64,000 bases of DNA from Cymodocea nodosa (lineage: Eukaryota > Streptophyta > Magnoliopsida > Alismatales > Cymodoceaceae): contig CM072336.1 of assembly GCA_036874045.1 (NCBI GenBank), positions 2,128,001 to 2,192,000 on the forward strand, given 5' to 3'. The notes beneath the pieces were generated by a model. That model was given only the letters and a program-made list of their open reading frames with translations, searched no databases and was not told the origin of the DNA. The position numbers were made by a program, and so were the translations under genes. Below, piece after piece: positions 1 through 11,713 of the stretch (positions within the stretch are counted from its first letter, which is position 1; the number at the start of each line of letters is the position of its first letter).

Positions 1-559
1 CGGTATCTGATAGAGAACAAATAAGAGGAAAGATAAGAAGCGATTTCAAATATTTCATGTATATTGAAAAACCCACATCTGAAAGGTAAAACGGTAAATT
101 TGACGCAAACGTAATGCACCCAATAACAAACCATCTGATCTTATGTTCTAGCATCTCTCACGTAGAATTTAACTTGAGATAATGAAATAAGATTCATGCC
201 ATAGTGTTGACCCATGAATGAGCAGAAGCACAAGCTTGCTTCCTAAACAAAGCTAGGATTATGCCACATCCATGCAATATATATTGAATAAAGCACGTTG
301 CATTCTCTACCTATTTCCGGTGATGGGATCACGACCTGCATTTCCCATTTTCCAAAACGACAATGATGGTGGGATCTGCAGAATATGGGAGCTCCTTACA
401 CGCACTCCCACCTAAAAAACAGTTTCTCAGGCGGTTGTGCATAGAGCAGCACAATCCAAATGCATCCTAGAGCTAAATACTATTTTTAATCAAACAATAT
501 ACAAGAAAGAGATGCACAAATGCTTTGCGAAATAACAAATATCTGGTGTAGGAACTTAC

Positions 560-3500
560 CAAAGTAAAGGCTGTCCAGCCATGAAAGAATCCATACTTTC
601 TAATGGCCTCTCCATCCGGTGATTTAGATGTACTGAACAACAGACACAGGCTTCCAACAATTGACATTTCTATGGTCATAAGATATGAGGTGTGCTTCTT
701 AACCTGCTCAAGAAAAGGATATTTTTTGTTGAATATGAAAAAGGGAATAATACTGACATAATACAAATATAATATTAGACCATTAAAACCTAACAAGCAA
801 ATCTAAGTAGTTAACCTGAACAGCCCACTGGCACAAAGAAGAGGCCAAGCCAGAGAGTACAGAGGCAACTAATACTGGAATAATTCCATAAGCCAAAATC
901 AGGTTGGGATCACCACTGCTGAAACCTTTTCCGGAACTTTCCCCAATACTTAGTAGTATTGCAGCACAGATTAACAAAGACAGAGCTCCAATTTGCTTGG
1001 AGGACTGCTTCTGACTGTGAATTACAGCCATGAATTAGAAAACAAAAATTTGAATAATCTACGAACCTACCAACTCAGAATTGTTGTAATTGTAATTTTC
1101 TAATACATTCTACGGAAGTAACAAAAGTATGCATCAATTAATAGAAAACTAGACTGAAGAGAATTTATGGATCACCCACTGAATGCAATGGCTCAAGAAA
1201 CAATCATGGTATTTACAAGACAGACTGGTGATAACTGGAAGCAGCTATGTCCTAAAACATAAGCAACTGCATAGAAAATGGAAACCAACCAGCAATCAGC
1301 AGGAACTAGAGTCAGGAACAGATATTGCTAGCTCATTTTGTTCTAACTCACCTCCAGTACTAATGTCTAGAGTAGAAAAGATTACAAAATATACACAAAA
1401 TGGTTCAAAAGATGAATGGATAAGCATATGTAGGGTTCTTACCACATACCCTAGTACAATATATGTAAATAATGCAGTAAAAAGCAACTTTGTCTGATTC
1501 AGGATTGTGAAGGTAAGTGAATCAAGATTCTTGTATGAAATCTGCAATAAGCTATTCTGTAAAGCATATATTGCTGCTGGAAGACCCGATGCAGTCAATG
1601 CACCGACCAGAGTCCATTCCTTGCATACTTGCTTCAGAGTACCTTCTTTTGCCAGGAGTAGCAGAGCACAGATTACCTAAACAGGAGTATATTTCAAATT
1701 CATAATTGCATGTAGGAAAGGATAGCAGAAGAAGTATAATCTACTTTCATGGAAAATCATCAGAGCATTTACCTTTGCAACTTCACATGAGAGAACAGAT
1801 GAAGTCACAATAACATCTTGTCTGTAGAATTATGGGTAAAAAGTTAGACAGCGTTTACTGATTCAGCAGTATGTTATGGAAGATTTTTTTTTTCTGAAAC
1901 AGAAGGAAAACATCAAATTTCTGGAGGAAAATAAGAACCCAAGCCTATTTTATGGAATGGTCAGGGGGAAGGATGGATCTACTGGGGACATCCCCAACTA
2001 ACCAAGATCCCCACGTACTACAAGTTTATGCACAAACTGCAATTACACAAACAATATTAAGGCATTAAATTTTGAACTTTGTACAATGAAAATTGATGAC
2101 CCATACCAGATTTTTGAAGTCGTGGAGCCCCACAATTTTCACTACTTTAAAATCAAATTCCCAGCTCCATATTTGCTTGGCTATGGTAAATCCATTATCC
2201 TAGCTCAACTCTCTCTTTTTTTAAAGAAATAAACAATTAAATACATAAACAAACAATCAATATTACGGTAGAATGCAATACCTTTTCCCAGATCGGCTTT
2301 CTCTGATTTTAAATAGATAAAATGAATACAAATCAAGATGTTTATTTCCATTTTCCCAGTAACACATCATTGAGATGACTTTTTGAACATCTCTATACAC
2401 AATGTGAACCATATTTGTTCAACCGTTCTCCATAATTAAAAAGAATTACAAACTCTGCATTTTTATTTCTGTTCGGTGTTATCAAGGTAGATGCCTAAGC
2501 CAAGTGTGATTCGGTCATACCTGCCCTATCCATCTCACCTTGTCTTAGGTAGGAGTGTCTTCAGCTAGGTTTGCTATAGATATGCACACTGGCTTACCAC
2601 ACCTAGCCACCTTGGCACCTTAATAACTATGCTTCTTATCATAATAGTTTATAATCTATGGTCATGCCCTTGGAAAAACTGAATTTGTTTTTTAAATTTT
2701 AATTATAAGTTGTAATGTAAAAAGCAAAAAACTAACGATTCTCCATGTAATTACTGTTAAAATGTAAGCATTTGACTCAAATCAATTGTCTGTGAATGAG
2801 GGAGTTGATATTTTTATCAACCTGTATCTTGTTTTAAACTTTGTCCATATAGGATTATTCCATCACTCTCCCCTCCTTGTGGCCTTCTTTAGGTTCCATG
2901 AGCTTTTTTATCAAGTAGATATATATGCGCCTACTAGAATTTTTCTGCTCTAATATAATATTAACATGTAGACATCTAAGTCAAAATCATTTGACTATGA
3001 TATGAGGAGTACATCTCTATATTAACCCATATCCTATTTTAAATTTTGTTCATGTTAGACTATTCCATAATTACAAGCAACGATGTGAAAAGTATGATCA
3101 GTTTATAAAAAAAGTGTTTCCTTAATTCTATTTAACTTCAGATATTGACATTATTGGATCCTGTGATGTAATCAATTTCGCTTTTTATCTTTACAAAGGC
3201 TAGACCAATACAATGACATCAATGTGTAGAAAGATATGCCCTATTTAGAAACTGGCAATCAACTTCAGGATTTAATATTGGTATTTTTGGTCTTATACTG
3301 CTCTGTACAGAGGACATTATCCATATTTTGTCACTGAAACTATTTTCATTGGCTAGTTGAAAACAACGATACATTATGAACAAAAGTTAAAAACTAGATA
3401 AAGAGGTTTTTAAGACCCATCTATGTCACTTTTTGTGGGAAGCTCCCTCAGTCATGCCTCCAACAAGAAAAGTTAAAAACTAGATAAAGAGGTTTTTAAG

Positions 3501-5010
3501 ACCCATCTATGTCACTTTTTGTGGGAAGCTCCCTCAGTCATGCCTCCAACAAGCATCCTTGCAGTGATATATTGATTCCCACGTTATGGACAAAACTGTC
3601 AAAAGCTTTTGCCAAAAACCACGAGAGCACTAGAAAACCAAGGATTAACAATAGGATAAGGCAAGGAGGAGGCAGAAATGCTGTTGATCCCATCTTTCCC
3701 GACAGAACAATTACATTGAGGGCGTGTTAGTGCATGACGGAAAATTTTGACGGAAAGGAAAAGGAAAATTCTGACGAAAAGGAAATGGAAAATTTGTAAC
3801 GGAAATGAAAAGTAAAATTCTGAGAGAGGTTTAGTGCAGGACGGAAAATTCTGATGGAAATTCTGACAAAAGTTTATTACAACTAATATTCGAAAAATAC
3901 AAATACATCTTAATTGAAATATTACAATACGAAATAATATCATCTAGTTCTTCCATCCCACATTGCCATCATTATATCTTCTCGCATCTTATCTGTCATT
4001 TTTTTTCTTTGTTCTTGAGTCATTCGAACCTGGGCATCACTTTCTATATGTATCTCTCCCATTGGTTGTATGTCATCAATAATATTTAACTCTTCCAACT
4101 CATCTAGCAGGTCCTCAAGTAAATCTTCCTTATCAGTCTTACGAATTCCGTCAGGCACGAGAGAGGGAGAAAAATTTTCTGAATGAGGGCAATCAGAAAT
4201 TTTCTGACGGTAAAGGAAATTTTTGGATTTTATGCAACGGTAAAATCCGACTTTCCTTTCCGTCAAGTATAATGCACACTAACAGCATTCTGACGAAATT
4301 CAATAATTTTCCTTTCCATCAGCTGAATTCCGTCAGGCACTAACCCCCCCTGAGTTTGTCTTTTCTGTCAGAAAAAAAAAAGCTGAGCGCATTGGTTGCA
4401 AGTTGTTAATAAAAGGTTCTACTTCCATGTGATTAGAACATGCATTTAATGCATAGTTCATAGCAAGTCCATAGTTGGCAACGATGTTGATGAACATTTA
4501 TATACTGTACAAGGGAAAACACGAATCCAACATCTGGTTGACAAGCTAGGAACATGCAACTACCGCGTATACTTATTTGTAATTAAAGGTGCCAACTATC
4601 ATTATTGGAACCATATAGTGACATGTAACTTAGAGGAACTAGATCAATACAGTAACGGCCAAATCAACGAGTATGGAAGTAAAAGAACTGGGATTATTTC
4701 ATTCTATCCTATTGCACCTCAAACTCCCCCTTCTTTACTTCCGGGGGTTGCCTCTAGTCTGCACTAGGCTACAATTTACTGGCGCTCAATTTCTATCACA
4801 AACTCACAGCCACTAAAAGGGTTGATGCTCCGGTTGGAAATAGTAGTAGGGGCCTGACCCGATGAAGCGCTTGGTGATCAAGGGCTGGGCGCCGTACTGC
4901 AGGGTAAGGAACAACTGGTAGATCCAGACCGTACGACCAGACGCTTCCGATTTCTTCGACAGCTGTCGGGCCGAGCGACCGGTATTCCGCGGGGGACGAC
5001 CAGCCGCCAT
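560..5010 (-). CDS. ROCK1: Nucleotide-sugar transporter, ROCK1-like (partial, 3' end off window)
   Basis: Multi-membrane-span transporter of the NST/CMP-sialic acid transporter family, closest from memory to Arabidopsis ROCK1, an ER UDP-GlcNAc/UDP-GalNAc transporter. Coding exons in transcript order are 4859-5010, 1773-1821, 1450-1676, 816-1014 and 560-703. All have GT-AG borders and phases that join without conflict into 257 codons; family members are about 325 residues, so the last part lies left of base 1. Landmarks are LTLQYGAQPLITKRF (exon 1), DVIVTSSVLSCE (exon 2), TASGLPAAIYALQNSLLQIS and LNQTKLLFTALFTY (exon 3), SVLSGLASSLCQW (exon 4), and KSPDGEAIRKYGFFHGW (exon 5). The start is the only ATG at the head of exon 1, in a GC-rich stretch. 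Exon 5 ends in phase 0 at TTG|GTAAG. Intron 1 (3,037 bp) carries a Harbinger derivative. The family call is firm; exact substrate is inferred. Confidence 0.92.
3382..3553. repeat. 86-bp perfect tandem duplication
   Basis: Two head-to-tail copies (3382-3467 and 3468-3553), each running from AAAAGTTAAAAACTAG to CATGCCTCCAACAAG. I see no difference between copies, which points to a recent duplication. It sits inside intron 1 of the transporter gene, and the short ORF spanning it is not a credible gene. Confidence 0.9.
3720..4350 (-). mobile_element. Internally deleted PIF/Harbinger derivative (631 bp)
   Basis: The ends are inverted repeats: GTGTTAGTGCATGACGGAA on the left and, on the complement of the right end, GGTTAGTGCCTGACGGAATT. 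They match the ends of the element at 6145-10339. Candidate 3-bp target duplications TGA flank it (3717-3719 and 4351-4353). On the minus strand it keeps the last ~70 codons of the same transposase, from RKTDKEDLLEDL to MAMWDGRTR and a stop at 3940, joined directly to 5' terminal sequence. The copied tail has no stop, unlike the longer element. It is non-autonomous and lies in an intron. Confidence 0.85.
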
Positions 5011-6144
5011 GAGGAAGCAGTGGAGAAGGGCAGGCGCCGGAAAAGTGAATTTATCTTTCCCTGTTGCTATTATACGCTTTTGCCGTTTCTAGCGTGGAAA
5101 TTGCAGAATGTATCTTTGACCGTAGAGTGGTGCTTGAACCTCTTATTATTTTAATCAAATATAGATGCACTAATTATCTTTTAAAAAAAAAAAGTACTGA
5201 ACAACATTTTATAAGGAAATCTTATCAAATAATTTAAGTTTTTTTTATTTATATTTTTACATAAATTATGTGATAATACTTACATCCTTTACAAAATATC
5301 GATTTATGCACAAATATTCATATACCATCATCAACGAAAACTTATGTTTGCAAAATTATTATTTTTAATATTCACTCATAATTCTGTTGGATTCAATCAA
5401 CTTGTATCTTAAATTATGACCCAAGAAATATTTATTAATTCGACAAAATTTCATAATTTAATTGACTAATTGAGCTTTGTTTTATTTCAGAATCTAAATA
5501 AACCGTTACAAAATTGTTTGATTTGAACTGAATCCATACACTTGTAAATGGTTTTTTCTAGTATATTCCTGAATATATTCATAATATCATACACACATTT
5601 TAAAAGATTATATTTTCTTGTATACCTTCGATAAAGAAAAATTTTATATTCTATGTCACTTCAGTTATTCGATGTTAATGAATAATTTAACTGTTAACTG
5701 TGAGCAAAGTGATAATAATATCTATTTACTTGCATGTTTTTGAAAATTTCTTTAATAGAATTTAAAGTTTAGAGTTCAGGTTTTTAAGTGAGACGAGTTT
5801 GTGCTATTTGACAAGATAATCTTGTTCAATAAATTAGAAAAAAATGACTTACAGGTAGATAACAAATAGATTTATAAAAGTAATAATTTCTCACGTGGAA
5901 GACAGACGTGTCTCTCTTTCCTTTGGATGCAACAATTGTTTTTTTTATGTCTCTTGTAATATGAGATTAATGAAATAACTTATGTATATCAGTAGTTAAT
6001 GTCTCTACTAATACTAGTGGATACATTTTTGTAAGAATGTTAAAAATGATATTTACTTGGAACAAAGTTCTTTAAGATACGTTGAAACACCTTAAAATAC
6101 TTCTAATGTAGCTAAATGTTTCACATCAATCTTCCTTTCTCTAA
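5011..6144. other. AT-rich intergenic spacer upstream of ROCK1-like
   Basis: This is the likely promoter side of the transporter. The first ~90 bases above the start codon are moderately GC-rich (probable 5' UTR); the rest is very AT-rich. I see no ORF or known RNA gene. Confidence 0.5.
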
Positions 6145-6339
6145 GATGGGGTTAGTGCCTGACGGAATTCAACTGACGGAAAGTAAAATTGCTGAATTTC
6201 GTCAGAATGTCGTTAGTGTGCATAATATCGAAGAAAAAGGAAAGTGTAAATTTATTGACATATAAATATATAAATTTACCTTTACCCTTCCCTTATTTCC
6301 GACCTCCCAAGTCTAGAAAATTTTTCACCCTTGCATCCT

Positions 6340-6960
6340 CCTCACGGTAAAGTTTCGTCACCCGCATCTGTCGCCCACATCCGTCGCTCGCATCTGTCGT
6401 CGCTCACGATCGTCACCTACATCCATTGCTCCTCGCCCCCTCCTCATGCTCGTAGCGATCGCATCCGTCGTGATCACTCGCAGCCCCCGCATCCGTTGTG
6501 ACCTAAGCTCGCAACCCTTGCATCCGAAGCTCACATTTGAAGACTGCATCTGCCGTTGCATCCGAAGCTCACAGCCTCTGCATCCGTCGCTGCCGCAGCA
6601 TCCGCCACTTCCACTGCATCCACCGCTGCCGCTACATCCAAAGCTTACAGCCCTTGCATCCGTTGCGACCACCACATCCGAAGCTCACAACCCTCGCATC
6701 CGTCGCAACCGCTCGCAACTGTTGCAGTCGTCGCTCACGGTCACTATTGCCGCATCCGTCGCTGCTATTGCATCCGCATCTGCATCCGCCGTTGCCGCCG
6801 CATCCGAAGCTCATAGCCCCCACATTCGTGGCGACCGCTTGCAATCGTTACAGTCGTTGCTCACGATCATTGCTGTCGCTACATCCACCGTTGTGGCCGC
6901 ATCTGTCGCTACCACTGCATCTGTCGCAACCGCTCGCGACCACTGCCATCGCTAACGCTC
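6340..6960. repeat. GC-rich degenerate CATCCG/CGTCGC repeat tract inside the Harbinger element
   Basis: About 600 bases of imperfect reiterations of GCATCCGTCGC, GCATCCGAAGCTCACAGC and similar strings stand out against AT-rich surroundings. ORFs are open in several frames on both strands, as expected from a low-complexity periodic sequence, and their products are compositionally biased (Ser/His/Pro/Arg or Gly/Cys/Arg). It lies between the 5' terminal repeat and ORF1, so it may be an expanded 5' leader of the transposon. Confidence 0.75.
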
Positions 6961-7464
6961 GGTTTGTGCCTTTGTAAATTCTGTTTTCATCATATGTATT
7001 TGTTTGTTAGTATAATATAATGTATGTTTTCATCGTATGTATTTGTTTGTTAGTATAATGTTTGTTAGTATAATGTCGTTGATACTGAATGTTTTGTTCA
7101 ATCTGCTGTTGATAGCTCTTTGTCTTGATACTGAATGTTTTGATCAATCTGCCGTTGATACTGAAATTATGTATTTGTTTTGATCAGTTGGTATGTTTTG
7201 ATCCACGAAAATGTGCTTATTGTAGTTTAAGCAAATGTACTGAAATTATGTTTTGAAATTATGTATTTGTTTGTTAGTATGTTTTGATCCACGAAAATGT
7301 GCTTATTGTAATTTAAGGATGCTAAAAGTTGCATTGTTGTGTCATTTCGATATGGTTTGCTTTCATTTTCAATTATTGAGTAGATTGACAAAATATATTA
7401 TGTTTTTGCAAATCTCATAATCTTCTGTCGGAGCAGTTAATTAATATTTGATCTTATGTAGTAA

Positions 7465-8516
7465 ATGAGTACTCCTAATAGAGGACGGGGTAATGGAGGA
7501 CGAACTTATATGACTTGAAATGCTGATGTAGATGCATTCTTTTTAGATATTTTGTTAGAAGTATTAAATGAGGGAAACAAAAAAACCTAAGATGGAAAGA
7601 TAAAAGGGAGCACTTGGGATGAAGTAGTTCAAAAATACAATAATAGAAGGAATGTATGTATTACAAAGAAGAATGTAGAAAGTCGCTTAAAGATATGGAG
7701 ACAAATTTATCGTAACTACTCAAAAATTGCAAATCAGAGTGGATGAGGATGGAATTTAATACAAGGGTATATTGACATAGATGAAGAGATATGGAAGGAG
7801 TTTATTAATGTAAGATTTTTATTTACATACTTTAAGATTATCCCAATTGTATTGAATTTTTCTTAATATATATTGTAATTTTATGTAGGCACATCCAGAG
7901 TGTGAAAGCTGCAAGGGAAAACCATGTTTGATTTATGAACAATTACAGCTCATTTTTGAAGGTATATGGCTAGTGGAAATATGTCTAGATAGGCAAAAGA
8001 AGTAGATATTGTACCAAACACTCAAGTTCCAAATACATTTACTTCAGACATTACACAAGATGGAATGGACCTCGATTCTGACATACCTCCTAGTTCAGGA
8101 GGAAGTGCACATGTTCCATTGGAGCAGAGGAGAAAGGGGAAGTGAGCACGCCCTCATTAGAATCTCAACAAATGATAGTAGAATGTTTGAAAGATACATC
8201 ACAAGCTTTCCTTACTTTGTGTGAACAATATACTATTAATAGTGAGGTACGTAATGAACAAATGAGAGAGATGGTTAGCATTCAAAAGGAGATGCTTGCA
8301 TGGAAGAAGGAAATGCTTGCATGGTAAAAGAAGTCTAAGTCTTTTTTAGATGAAGTTATTACAGCAATATTTGAGATTGAAGATCTATCTATAACTAATC
8401 GATATAAAGCTATTCAATTATTCCAAAAGCAAGAAATCAATAAAATATTTCTATCAATTCCAAAAGAAATGCAACAAAGATGGTTGAAGTTTCACTTAGA
8501 AAATATAGAAAACTAA
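7465..8516 (+). pseudogene. Harbinger ORF1, MYB/SANT-like DNA-binding protein, degenerate
   Basis: The reading frame starts MSTPNRGRGNGGRTYMT and continues with the pattern of plant Myb/SANT-like transposon proteins: NADVDAFFLDILLEVLNEG, GSTWDEVVQKYNN and KNVESRLKIWRQIYRNY. An apparent intron (about 7810-7888, GTAAGA to TTATGTAG) leads to AHPECESCKGKPCLIYEQL. In-frame stops occur early (TGA at about 7516, TAA at about 7589, TGA at about 7744), and at least one frame change follows near 8135 before the C-terminal helical part (MIVECLKDTSQAFLTL to KFHLENIEN). In PIF/Harbinger elements this protein assists the transposase. The copy is non-functional. Confidence 0.75.
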
Positions 8517-8721
8517 AGATGATTTACATGTTTTTTTTTTTGTATTAGATGTATGATGTAACTACTTTTTGTTTGGACAAGGAAATGTGGAATGATATTA
8601 TTATTGATGTTTGTTTATCATATTTTGTTATGCTCTATTAATTGTGTAATGATTTCATGTAGTATGTTTATTTGTATTACAACCTTGTAATATGTTTGAA
8701 CATGAAATTTTGTAGTTGACG

Positions 8722-10119
8722 ATGAATTTTGAAGAGGATTTTGACGAACTAGTAAATAACACATTGATGTTATTTGAATAATAAGAACATACTAGAAGAA
8801 GGTGAAGACGTTTACTTGTTTTTTGGAATATTTTAGCAGGGATTGCAAGTACCTCAACTTTGTTTTCAAGTATAAGTCGTATTTATAGTAAAGAATGTGC
8901 AGATTATATAAGAAGATTACTAGATCCTTCTTTATCACATCAAGTTTAAAATTGTCGAAAGATTTATAGAATGAGTCAAAGTGTTTTCAAGGGTTTTTGT
9001 GAATTAATGAGGAGGGAAGAAGTCTTGAAAGATACCAATAATATTAGTGTAAAAGAGAAGTTTGCCATGTTCCTTGTGACAGTTGGGCAAAATCAAAGGT
9101 ATGGAGTAACTACAGAACGATTTAGTCAACCAAGTTAGACAGTTAGTAAATACTTTAATGAAGTATTGAATGCTGTATTATGACTAAATCATGTTCTTCT
9201 AGCAAGACCTTCATCTGAAACACCAAGTCGAATTCGTTAAGACTCAAATGTGTACCCATATTTTAAGGTACATTTCCACACCTTTGTAGTTTCTTTATCT
9301 TTAATGTTATTTTAGTCAATATCAAAATAAAAATGCATGTTTATAGGATTGTATTGGAGCTATTGATGGTACACATATCAAAGCAACTATTTATGGACAA
9401 GAAACAACAAGATTTAGAAACAAGAAAGGTGAATTATCTCAAAATGTAATGGCAGCATGTAATTTTGATATGAAATTTACATATATTTTAGCTGGTTGGG
9501 AAGGATCAGCTGCTGATGCTCGTATTCTCCAAGATGTAGTTACTAGATCTAATGGTTTTCAAGTTCCACTAGGTAAATGTGTTTTCCACTTCTACAAGTT
9601 ATAAAGACATCACCATACTAATATTTTTTTTATACAAGTAAGTTTTACTTAGTTGATGCTGGATATCCAAATTGACCAGAATATATTTATCCATATCGAG
9701 GTGTAAGATACTATCTATCTGATTATGTTAATGATAGAGTTCCTCATAATGCTGTAGAAAATTTCAACTACAAACATTTACAACTGAGAATAGTCATTGA
9801 GCGTACATTTGGAGTTGTGAAACATCAATTCTCAATATTACATGATTAAATGCCATATCCATATGAAACACAAGTGAAGATTGTCATCGCATGTTTTTTG
9901 CTTCATAATTTTATTCGTAAAACTGATAAAGAAGATTTAATTGAGGACTTGCAAGATGAGTTGGAAGAGTTAAATATTATTGATGACATACAACCAATAG
10001 GATAGATACATATAGAAAGCAATGCACAGATTCGAATGACTCAAGAACAAAGAAAAGAAATGATAGATAAGATGTGAGAATATATGATGATGGCAATGTG
10101 GGATGGAAGAACTGCTTGA
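8722..10119 (+). pseudogene. PIF/Harbinger DDE transposase, degenerate
   Basis: Characteristic blocks are in order: an N-terminal helical region (SQSVFKGFCELMRREEVL, FAMFLVTVGQNQRYGVT), an apparent short intron near 9267-9347, then the DDE nuclease with DCIGAIDGTHI (first Asp), AGWEGSAADARIL (second Asp), YYLVDAGYPN and IVIERTFGVVKHQFSIL (Glu). A second apparent intron lies near 9574-9638. The tail is NIIDDIQPIG to MMAMWDGRTA and a stop at 10117-10119. Multiple in-frame stops in the N-terminal part, after DAGYPN, and near the C-terminus make it a pseudogene. Fold and residues are those of the DDE_Tnp_4/HARBI1 family. Confidence 0.85.
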
Positions 10120-10339
10120 TATTATTTAGTATCGTAATATTTCAATTAAGATGTATTTGTATTTTCTGAATATTAGTTGTAATAAACTTTTGCTAAAATT
10201 TCCATCAGAATTTTTCGTACTGCACTAAAGCCCTCTCAGAATTTTTATTTTCCTTTCCGTTACAAATTTTCCATTTCCTTTCCGTTAGAATTTTCCTTTT
10301 CCTTTTCGTCAAAATTTTACATCATGCACTAACAAACCC

Positions 10340-11463
10340 AACCTTGTTTAGTCGCTTGAATGTCACAAAAACCCATCAAACGCTACAAAAAAAGACATTA
10401 CGCCCAAATGCCAGAGGAACCACCTGACGTTGATCTTCTGGAGATTCCACTAGAACACCAGAATCACCCGATGCTAATCTATCGATGCAAAGTCCTCATC
10501 TTCTCCTTCCTTTAGGTTTTGTGATGCTCATTAACGCATTGATAGCAATATTTGAGGATATTAGTCAATGGAAGGTGATCTGTATATGTTTTTGTACTAG
10601 AATACATAAACGGTGACTCGTATATTTGAGTATGTTTTTAAATGTTGATGCTTGTGGTTTACTTGCACATATATGATTAATATATCAAGGATAACAATAA
10701 AGATATTAAAGTAAAATGAAGATTTTTTTAGTAACATGCAAATAAACATGAAATTTGAATGACATACATTGTTATTTTTTTTTGTGATATATAAGTAAAA
10801 AAATATATTTATGACGCATAAGTAATTACTAAATCTTTTTTTTATGACATGCCAATAGCTATGTCAAAGGTTAGTTGTTTTCCAAATTAACTCAAGTTAA
10901 TCAAAGGATGGATCTTTCCTCCGGTAAGCTATATTTCCCATCGAATAAAATTCAAAAATAGTAGTAACAAAATTTTAGTAACATGTTGTCGTGTTGGTAA
11001 TATAATTATCATGTCTTTATACTCACTGTGTTAGGTACGATAGAGTTGTAGTTTATAATGGTATATTGTTTATGTATAATTCGATAACAATGGTATATGA
11101 ATTTTTATAATATTATTTGTTAAAATGTAGAAAAAATTAATAGATAAGATACGTAAAAATATTATAATAATTATGTAAGATAGAAGAAATTTTTGATATT
11201 ATTTTTATTAATTTATAAAAAATGTTATTGTACTCGTAATTAATATTTAACAATATTCGTATTTTTTTTATATGACAAAAATCCAAATGTATTAATTATA
11301 AATTTATATAATTGTTGAAAAAATATGTTTTACTGTTATGTTTTAAACATTCTATTGTCAAATACAAATCTTTCTCTTAAATTTTGAGTTTTTTGATTTT
11401 TTATGCATAAGCACTATTTTTTTTAATTTCATGAAAAAAACGTATAGATACGACGAAAAAGAA
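10340..11463. other. AT-rich spacer between Harbinger element and VPS52
   Basis: No gene recognised. Sequence becomes GC-richer from about 11500, where the VPS52 5' leader probably begins. Confidence 0.5.
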
Positions 11464-11713
11464 TTATTTGTTTATCAGGTACATGATCACAAGCTTTGCA
11501 TACCTTCTTTGAGAGTCGGTCACTCGGGCAAATATTCGGACCTCCGACCTACTAACTTTTCCCCGCACCTGGATCCATGGAACTGCCGTTGAGGCAGACC
11601 TCCTACTCTCCAAGGCCCAAGCTCGCACGATCTGTAACTCCCTCGTCACCCTTTCTCTTGTATCCACCACTGCCTCTGCATTCTCAACAATCCACTTGCA
11701 TCCGCGAGATCTC
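11464..11713 (+). promoter_or_regulatory. Probable VPS52 5' UTR/core promoter region
   Basis: A moderately GC-rich block ends in CTCATG|GTGAGC, immediately upstream of a sharp AT-rich desert. I infer a leader because exon 1 must carry the cap-proximal sequence before the ATG. No clear TATA box is fixed, and the transcription start is unknown. Confidence 0.45.

Larger units (their letters stand above)
1822..4858 (-). other. Intron 1 of the ROCK1-like gene
   Basis: No coding exon is seen. The intron holds the 86-bp tandem duplication (3382-3553), the Harbinger derivative (3720-4350) and otherwise AT-rich sequence. The stretch around 2480-2640 has GCCTAAGCC and CACCTTAATAACTATG strings that resemble the ends of the MITE-like family seen at 26.3, 39.9 and 62.9 kb. 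Confidence 0.7.
6145..10339 (+). mobile_element. PIF/Harbinger-type DNA transposon, near full length, decayed
   Basis: Terminal inverted repeats are GTTAGTGCCTGACGGAATTC at 6151-6170 and, on the complement of the right end, GTTAGTGCATGATG just inside 10339. Inside, in order, are a GC-rich CATCCG-type tract (6340-6960), a degenerate MYB/SANT-like ORF1 (7465-8516) and a degenerate DDE transposase (8722-10119). This two-gene layout is standard for the superfamily. Several in-frame stops show that this copy is dead. A clean 3-bp target duplication is not evident, so the outer ends are good to within a few bases. Confidence 0.88.

Noticed and set aside
1..559. Last exon(s) of the ROCK1-like gene within the window
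   Set aside because: I searched the minus strand for the conserved GGILVG/AGGVRKGF-type region and did not find it; it must lie left of base 1.
1183..1497. Plus-strand ORFs over the transporter exons
   Set aside because: They are antisense shadows of the minus-strand exons at 816-1676.
6446..6977. Long ORFs (169 and 146 codons) at 6.4-7.0 kb
   Set aside because: Open on several frames of both strands because of the periodic GC-rich tract; low-complexity products inside a dead transposon.
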